From JBICHM01 sp043101835 (GTDB lineage Bacteria; Planctomycetota; Phycisphaerae; Phycisphaerales; UBA1924): a stretch of DNA of 27,593 nucleotides. The position numbers were made by a program, and so were the translations under genes. Location: assembly GCA_043101835.1 (NCBI GenBank), contig JBICHM010000186.1:1-27593 (forward strand), in the 5' to 3' direction. Below the pieces are notes generated by a model. That model did no database searches. It saw only the letters and a list, made by a program, of their open reading frames with translations, and was not told the origin of the DNA. Positions 23,167 through 27,593 of this stretch are shown here, piece by piece. Numbering within the stretch: the stretch's first letter is position 1; every line of letters begins with the position of its first letter.

Positions 23167-23194
23167 TTGCCCGGCCCCCGGGCCGATCTACCAT
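23167..23194 (+). promoter_or_regulatory. Promoter candidate for the NifU-like gene
   Basis: TTGCCC at 23167-23172 and TACCAT at 23189-23194 are separated by 16 bases. Predicted transcription begins near 23201, about 40 bases before the ATG at 23241. It points away from the divergent lipoprotein promoter. Confidence 0.45.
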
Positions 23195-23240
23195 TGCGAG
23201 AAGCCACGCACCCGACCGGGGCGCGAAGCACGAGGATCCG

Positions 23241-23531
23241 ATGGCGACACGCATTGCACACGACCGCGCCGGCGAGGACGCGCCCGAGGGAGGCGACCTG
23301 CAGGCCATCACGCTGCGCGTCGCCAAAGTGCTCGCCTTGATCCGGCCCGCCATCCAGCGCGACGGGGGCGATGTGGAGCTTCTCGAGGTCACCGGAACAG
23401 GGCTCGTCCGCATCCGTCTGCTCGGCGCGTGCATCGGCTGCCCCTCGGCCGCGATGACGCTCAAGTACGGGATCGAACAGAACCTGCGCGACCACGTGCC
23501 TGGCGTCACCGGCGTCGAGGCCGTCGAGTGA
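23241..23531 (+). CDS. NifU C-terminal-domain (Nfu-type) Fe-S scaffold protein
   Basis: Nfu-type proteins carry and donate Fe-S clusters in the cytoplasm. The 96-residue protein is a single Nfu domain: RVAKVLALIRPAIQRDGGDVELLEV, then the cluster-binding CxxC in GACIGCPSAAMTLKYGIE (Cys64 and Cys67), ending VPGVTGVEAVE. This matches the usual length of a stand-alone Nfu domain with a short 20-residue leader. GAGG at 23232-23235, five bases upstream of the ATG, supports the start; the frame is open further upstream but without a good site. The next gene downstream is csrA; a small hairpin lies between them. No other Fe-S assembly gene is in the window. Confidence 0.92.
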   Translation: MATRIAHDRAGEDAPEGGDLQAITLRVAKVLALIRPAIQRDGGDVELLEVTGTGLVRIRLLGACIGCPSAAMTLKYGIEQNLRDHVPGVTGVEAVE

Positions 23532-23542
23532 CCGGTCGCTGC

Positions 23543-23556
23543 GGAGTGCATACTCC
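23543..23556 (+). repeat. Small inverted repeat GGAGT-GCAT-ACTCC
   Basis: A perfect 5-bp stem with a 4-base loop lies 12 bases after the NifU-like stop. It lacks a T-tract, so it is unlikely to be a strong terminator. It also contains GGA and may form part of the csrA leader region. Confidence 0.35.
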
Positions 23557-23680
23557 ACAATCGACATGCTGATATTTGTCCTATTTCGGCGCAGGGAAAA
23601 TCGCGATCAGCCGGTCGCAATTCGCGCAACCAGTTGGTAGCCTTCGAGTTGGTGGGCCAACCGGCGCGTGGGGCGCCGGA

Positions 23681-23693
23681 GGACAGGAGGTCC
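23681..23693 (+). promoter_or_regulatory. csrA: csrA ribosome-binding site in a GGA-loop hairpin
   Basis: GGAC-AGGAG-GTCC at 23681-23693 forms a 4-bp stem with loop AGGAG; AGGAGG at 23685-23690 is the Shine-Dalgarno of csrA (ATG at 23700). CsrA proteins prefer a GGA presented in a short hairpin loop, so this site is a natural target for feedback repression. The binding is inferred. Confidence 0.5.
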
Positions 23694-23699
23694 GTGGCG

Positions 23700-23927
23700 A
23701 TGTTGGTGATCACACGGCGAGAGGGCGAAGAGGTCGTCATCGGCGACCCGTCAAACCCGCTCGGCGTCGTTCGGGTGGTGGGCATGAAGGGCGATCGCGT
23801 TCGCCTTGCCTTCGACTTCCCGCGCGAGGTCGATGTGCATCGGCGCGAGATCGCCGAGCAGATCGTCTCCGAGGCGCCGCAGGTGGTGGCGAAGCTCAAG
23901 CCCGCGGCGCAAAGCGGCCAGGGCTGA
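23700..23927 (+). CDS. csrA: CsrA/RsmA carbon-storage translational regulator
   Basis: CsrA is a small homodimeric RNA-binding protein that blocks ribosome access at GGA motifs. The 75-residue protein matches the family: MLVITRREGEEVVIG at the N-terminus, GMKGDRVRLAFDFP, then REVDVHRREIAEQI with the key RNA-binding Arg48. Compared with the E. coli form (about 61 residues) it has an extra four-residue insertion after VIGD (PSNP) and an extended tail of about 14 residues (VVAKLKPAAQSGQG). AGGAGG ends nine bases before the ATG, and a hairpin with GGA in the loop covers it. In-frame sequence upstream of 23700 exists, but the family start and the Shine-Dalgarno fix the ATG. It converges on the TolC-like gene with 37 bases between. 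Confidence 0.95.
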   Translation: MLVITRREGEEVVIGDPSNPLGVVRVVGMKGDRVRLAFDFPREVDVHRREIAEQIVSEAPQVVAKLKPAAQSGQG

Positions 23928-23964
23928 CTCGCGCCCGGCAACCCGAATCACGCACAGGCTGGCG

Positions 23965-25665
23965 TCACTCGCGCGCCGAAAGCGCTGTCTCCGCCGCCAC
24001 GCCCTCGCCGGCCTCCAGCGGCACGGTCGGGTCGATCGGCCCCCAGTCCACGCGCAGCGCGCCCAGCAGGGTTCCCGTGGCCACCGCAAGATTCACCTGT
24101 GAGATCTGGTAGTCCGCGAGCGCCCGCACCTCGCTCGTCTGGGCGTCGGCCAGCGACGCCGCGGCGTCGAGCACATCGGTGCTGGTCCGCCGGCCGACCT
24201 CGAACTGGCGCTGTTCGGCCTGCAAGGTTCGTGCGGCGAGGATCGCAGCCTGACGGGCCGCGAGCACGCGCCGCCAGTCCACGCGAATGCGCGTGACCGC
24301 GTTGCGAACCTCCTGCTCGATGCCCTGACGCTGGCTGTCGCGCGTGACGATGCGCTGCAGGCGCGCCAGCATCGCCTGGCGGAGGCGTGATTCCGCGCCT
24401 TCGTTGCCCAGGGGCACCTCCAGCGAGGCCGAGACCGTCCAGTCCGCGAACTCACGCCCGGCCAGCTCGTCGACCGAGTTGCCGAGGTTGCCGCCCAGGC
24501 CGTTGTAGATGTACGCGAAGCTCGCATCGAGGCGAGGCAGCAACTGGTTCTTGCGCAGCTCGATCAGGCTCTGATCGATCACGAGCTGCAGCTCCGTCTG
24601 GAGCAGATCCATCCGATTCGCGAGGGCGGCGGTGACCAGCGGATCGGGATCGATCTCGTAGGCGATCGGATCGGGATCCGTCGCCGGCACGAGGACGATC
24701 GACCCGCCGAGCTCGAGGCCCGGCGCATTCATGATGCGCTTGAGCTCGCGCTCGGCCTCGATGACCTCGTTCTGCGCCAGGATGATCGCTTCGAGACGCT
24801 GCGCGACGCCGGATTCGGACCGGATGATCTCGATCTCCGGGTCGGCGCCCGCCTGCACGCGCCGACGCGCGCGGTCGAGCTGCTGCACCGCGACCTCGTA
24901 CTCCTGTTGGCGGACATCGAGCGCACGACGGACGGCGTAGAGCCGCCAGTAGGCGCGCTCGACGGAGGCGAGCTGGTTGATGACCTCGAGCTTCGTCCGC
25001 GCCTCATCGATGTTCTGCTGGATCGACGCGACGCGCAGCGGATAGGTCGTCGCGCGCCGGCCGGCGTTGCGCAGCAGCGGGTGGCTGATCGAGAATCGCG
25101 CATCGGTTTCGAACGACGGGTCGAGCGTCGCGAACTGGTTGTTCGTCGCGGTGCGGTCGCCGATGAAGTCCACCGTCACCTCGCCGCCGGTGCGGGTCGG
25201 GATGCGGAGGCCCAGGTCGATGTTCGTGTTCTCGACCTGCGAGCCGGTCAGCTGTGACGCAGTGGGCTGATCGGTGTCGGTGTACCGACCGTCGGCGAAG
25301 AAGAGCGCCTCGAACGCCGCCTCCTCTTCGCTCACGCGCGCCATGCCGACGACCGGGTCGATCAGCGCGACGCGCAGGTCAAGGTTGTTCGAAAGCGCCA
25401 GCGCCCGCGCCTCCTCGATCGTCAGGTCGAAGGTGTCGCTGGTGCGGAGGCGCTCGGCGTAGTCGAGCACCTCGGCGGTCAGCTCCTCGTCCGTGCGCGT
25501 GGCGACCTGGAACCCGGTGAGGTCGAGCGGCTCGACGACGCGCACGCGCTCGGCGCTCGTGCGCGGTCCGTAGTCCTCGTCCATCGGCGCAAAGGGGTTC
25601 GCGCACCCGGTGAGCAGGCCGGCGGCGGCCAACGACGCGCCGGCGGCGCGAGCGATGTCATTCAT
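23965..25665 (-). CDS. TolC/NodT-type outer-membrane efflux lipoprotein
   Basis: This is a 566-residue outer-membrane channel component. The ATG at 25665 gives a signal peptide with lipobox LTGC (Cys21). The rest shows the duplicated long-helix architecture of the family: IEEARALALSNNLDLRVALID begins repeat 1, and VTAALANRMDLLQTELQLVI begins repeat 2. Coiled-coil stretches occur at about 210-300 and 450-540 (ARRRVQAGADPEIEIIRSES, RQFEVGRRTSTDVLDAAASL), the usual signatures of the periplasmic barrel. The start overlaps the permease stop by eight bases (25658-25665), so it is coupled to the MacB-like permease. With the ABC ATPase, the three would form a MacAB-TolC-type tripartite exporter; the MacA/HlyD-type adaptor would lie beyond 27593. 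The substrate is unknown. Confidence 0.9.
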   Translation of the reverse strand: MNDIARAAGASLAAAGLLTGCANPFAPMDEDYGPRTSAERVRVVEPLDLTGFQVATRTDEELTAEVLDYAERLRTSDTFDLTIEEARALALSNNLDLRVALIDPVVGMARVSEEEAAFEALFFADGRYTDTDQPTASQLTGSQVENTNIDLGLRIPTRTGGEVTVDFIGDRTATNNQFATLDPSFETDARFSISHPLLRNAGRRATTYPLRVASIQQNIDEARTKLEVINQLASVERAYWRLYAVRRALDVRQQEYEVAVQQLDRARRRVQAGADPEIEIIRSESGVAQRLEAIILAQNEVIEAERELKRIMNAPGLELGGSIVLVPATDPDPIAYEIDPDPLVTAALANRMDLLQTELQLVIDQSLIELRKNQLLPRLDASFAYIYNGLGGNLGNSVDELAGREFADWTVSASLEVPLGNEGAESRLRQAMLARLQRIVTRDSQRQGIEQEVRNAVTRIRVDWRRVLAARQAAILAARTLQAEQRQFEVGRRTSTDVLDAAASLADAQTSEVRALADYQISQVNLAVATGTLLGALRVDWGPIDPTVPLEAGEGVAAETALSARE

Positions 25666-26896
25666 GTCGCAGGGCCTCGATCGGATCGAGTCGTGCGGCC
25701 TTGATGGCCGGGAACATGCCGAAGACGACGCCCACGCCCGCGCTGAACGCGAAGGCCAGCGCGATCGCCCAGGCGGGAATGTGCGCGTTGGCGAGGTTCT
25801 CGTCAAGGTTCTGCAGCCCGATCGTCATCGCCTGGCCGAAGACCAGGCCGACCAGGCCGCCGACCACGCAGAGCACCACCGCCTCGACGAGGAACTGGAG
25901 AAGCACGATCGCCGGACGTGCGCCGACCGCCTTGCGCAGACCGATCTCGCGCGTGCGTTCACTCACCGAGACGAGCATGATGTTCATGATGCCGACGCCG
26001 CCGACGAGCAGCGAGATGCTCACCACGCCGCCGGCGATCGCCGTGATCCCGGCGGCCAGCGCCTCAAACTGATCGATGAACTGCTGCATCACCTGGACCT
26101 CGAAGGTGTCCAGGTCGCCGGCCTCGATGCCGCGCATCTTCCGGAGCGTCCAGCGGACCTCCGCGAGCGCGTCCTGCGCCAACTCGGGGTCGACGACGGT
26201 GCCGATGGCGTAGTTGATCCACCCGCGCGGGTTGAGGCGACGCGCCGTCTCGAGCGGGATAAAGAACTCCGCGCGGCTCTCGCCGCCGCCGAACATCGCG
26301 CCGACATCCTTCGTCTCGACGACGCCGACGATCAGGAACCGTCGATCTTTGATGTAGATGAAGTCGTTGACCGGGTCGCGATCGAGGTTCAGCTCCTCGA
26401 CGGCCTTCTCGTTGATGAGGACGACCGGCCTGCCTTCCTCCTCATCGATGCTGGTGAACGGGCGCCCGAAGAGCACGAACCGCTGCTCGATCTCATGCCA
26501 CTGCGGCCAGATGCCGCTGACGCTCGTGTTCTCGATGACCTCGTCGCCCGAGCGGACCTCGTAGGCGCCCGCGAAGATCGGCGTAATCTGCTCGATCGAC
26601 GGCGCGTGCTCAAGCAGGCCGTCTATCTCCTCGACCGTCAGCTGCACGCTGTCCCAGGAGATCTGCCCGCGAAGCTCCCGAGGCACGCGCCCGTCGAGGT
26701 AGACCTTGTTTGCCCCGAAGGTCTCGAACTCGTTGAGCACGAACGACCGCATGCCGGTGAGGGCCGCGATCACCGCGCTCACCGATGCGACACCGATGAT
26801 GATGCCCAGCGCGGTCAACGCTGCGCGCGTCTTGTTGGCCCAGATCTGCCCGAGCGCGAGCACCACCGTCTGCACGAATATTCGCAGCGGCATCAT
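25658..26896 (-). CDS. MacB/FtsX-type ABC transporter permease
   Basis: This 412-residue membrane protein has one N-terminal transmembrane helix (RAALTALGIIIGVASVSAVI) followed by a periplasmic MacB-type domain (MacB_PCD, about 50-270). Three C-terminal helices of the FtsX domain follow at about 285-305, 335-355 and 378-398 (GVVSISLLVGGVGIMNIMLV; MNIMLVSVSERTREIGLRKA; GMFPAIKAARLDPIEALRHE). The block ERTREIGLRKAVGA is the FtsX coupling loop that touches the ATPase. AGGAGGTG (26909-26902) seven bases before the ATG fixes the start. The first ATG overlaps the ATPase stop by four bases (ATGA, 26893-26896). It belongs to an exporter of the MacAB or LolCDE-like class working with the TolC-like lipoprotein downstream. 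Confidence 0.92.
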   Translation of the reverse strand: MMPLRIFVQTVVLALGQIWANKTRAALTALGIIIGVASVSAVIAALTGMRSFVLNEFETFGANKVYLDGRVPRELRGQISWDSVQLTVEEIDGLLEHAPSIEQITPIFAGAYEVRSGDEVIENTSVSGIWPQWHEIEQRFVLFGRPFTSIDEEEGRPVVLINEKAVEELNLDRDPVNDFIYIKDRRFLIVGVVETKDVGAMFGGGESRAEFFIPLETARRLNPRGWINYAIGTVVDPELAQDALAEVRWTLRKMRGIEAGDLDTFEVQVMQQFIDQFEALAAGITAIAGGVVSISLLVGGVGIMNIMLVSVSERTREIGLRKAVGARPAIVLLQFLVEAVVLCVVGGLVGLVFGQAMTIGLQNLDENLANAHIPAWAIALAFAFSAGVGVVFGMFPAIKAARLDPIEALRHE

Positions 26897-27593
26897 GACG
26901 ACACCTCCTGCGTTTCAGGCGCGCCCGCCCTCCGAGGGTCCGAGCGGACGACCGGCGCCGGGTGCGCCGCCTCCTTCTGGAACGTGTCCTCGACGCTCTT
27001 CTGGAAGCCGGCGGCGACGCTCGCCAGCCACTGGCGGTGCTGCGGGTCCTCATCGGTCGGGTTGTCGCTGAGGATCTGCCCGTCACGGAGGCGGACGATC
27101 CGCTGGGCTCGCCCCGCGATGTCCTCCTCGTGCGTCACGATCACGATCGTCTGCCCGGCGCCGTGCAGCTCCTCGAAGAGGCGCATGATGTCCTCGCCGG
27201 TCTGTGAATCGAGGTTGCCCGTCGGCTCGTCGGCGAGGATCAGCGCCGGCTCGTTGACCAGCGCGCGGGCGATCGCGACGCGCTGGCGCTGGCCGCCGGA
27301 AAGCTGGTTCGGCCGGTGGTGCACGCGATCACCGAGGCCGACGAGTTCGAGCGCCTTCTGTGCTCTCTTCTTCGCGCCCCACCAGGACGTCTTCGAGTAG
27401 AGCAGCGGGAGCGCGACGTTCTTCAGCGCGCTCGCGCGGCTCAGCAGCTCGAATGACTGGAAGACGAAGCCGATCTCCTTGTTCCGAACAGCAGCCAGGT
27501 CCGCCGCGCCGAGCTTGTGCGTCGGCCGCTTGTTGAGCATGTACGCGCCGGCGGTGGGGCGGTCGAGGCAGCCGAGGATGTTCATCAGCGTCG
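26893..27593 (-). CDS. ABC transporter ATP-binding protein (MacB/LolD type), partial
   Basis: The ATPase partner of the permease; its 5' end lies beyond the right edge of the window. The first visible codons read STLMNILGCLDRPTAG, the end of the Walker A region, so the P-loop glycines are missing only because of the edge. Present are the Q-loop (VFQSFELL), signature LSGGQRQRVAIARAL, Walker B ALILADEPTGNLDS and H-loop VTHEED. These are the D-loop and spacing typical of the LolD/MacB ATPase group. A 50-residue C-terminal extension after the ABC core (from about TDEDPQHRQWLAS) is unusual, rich in charged residues and ends PETQEVSS. It overlaps the permease by four bases, so translation is coupled. 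Confidence 0.93.
   Translation of the reverse strand, partial: TLMNILGCLDRPTAGAYMLNKRPTHKLGAADLAAVRNKEIGFVFQSFELLSRASALKNVALPLLYSKTSWWGAKKRAQKALELVGLGDRVHHRPNQLSGGQRQRVAIARALVNEPALILADEPTGNLDSQTGEDIMRLFEELHGAGQTIVIVTHEEDIAGRAQRIVRLRDGQILSDNPTDEDPQHRQWLASVAAGFQKSVEDTFQKEAAHPAPVVRSDPRRAGAPETQEVSS

Overview
The window reads as a chromosomal segment of a high-GC planctomycete, most likely class Phycisphaerae. The basis is a secreted protein with a tail of dockerin-like DxNxDG repeats ending in GADLGLLLGSWG, a type II pseudopilin-like protein with a C-terminal ADGHV motif, a CsrA gene, several lipoproteins of unrecognised planctomycete type, and GC-rich codon use throughout. This placement is inference from protein style; no rRNA or other marker gene is present. 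I found no tRNA, rRNA, insertion sequence, phage gene or CRISPR array.

Layout. (i) 88-2404 (+): a lipoprotein with two tandem phosphatase-like domains, a less GC-rich orphan gene, and a DinB-fold protein. (ii) 2442-8031 (+): a four-gene operon (M20 N-acylglutamate-type amidohydrolase, class III aminotransferase, AstA, AstD) resembling the arginine/ornithine succinyltransferase pathway, but without AstB and with an M20 enzyme where AstE would be expected. (iii) 8064-12746 (-): a YqjF/DUF2071 protein, a large PstS-like binding protein fused to calcium-loop repeats, and a pseudopilin-like protein; the last two each end in a clear terminator. (iv) 13023-14938 and 14966-15844 (+): a ureohydrolase (agmatinase/arginase family) that could feed the succinyl pathway, then two DUF4097-like lipoprotein paralogues. 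(v) 15846-19001: a small membrane protein (-), TilS (+), a degenerate receiver-like protein (+), and a primary-type sigma-70 factor (-). (vi) 19345-20183 (+): Mn-type superoxide dismutase with its own promoter and terminator. (vii) 20124-23133 (-): a multi-pass M48 protease and a lipoprotein with a JAMM-like motif. (viii) 23167-23927 (+): a NifU C-terminal-type Fe-S protein and CsrA. (ix) 23965-27593 (-): TolC-like outer-membrane lipoprotein, MacB-like permease and ABC ATPase, translationally overlapped; the ATPase runs off the window edge.

The most notable pattern is at gene starts. Five genes lacking a convincing Shine-Dalgarno have TANNNT exactly six bases before the start codon, the geometry expected for leaderless mRNAs. 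By contrast, most of the other genes carry normal AGGAGG-like sites. The second notable item is the rearranged succinyl-type amino-acid catabolic operon. The csrA ribosome-binding site lies in the loop of a small hairpin containing GGA, the classic CsrA target, which suggests autoregulation.
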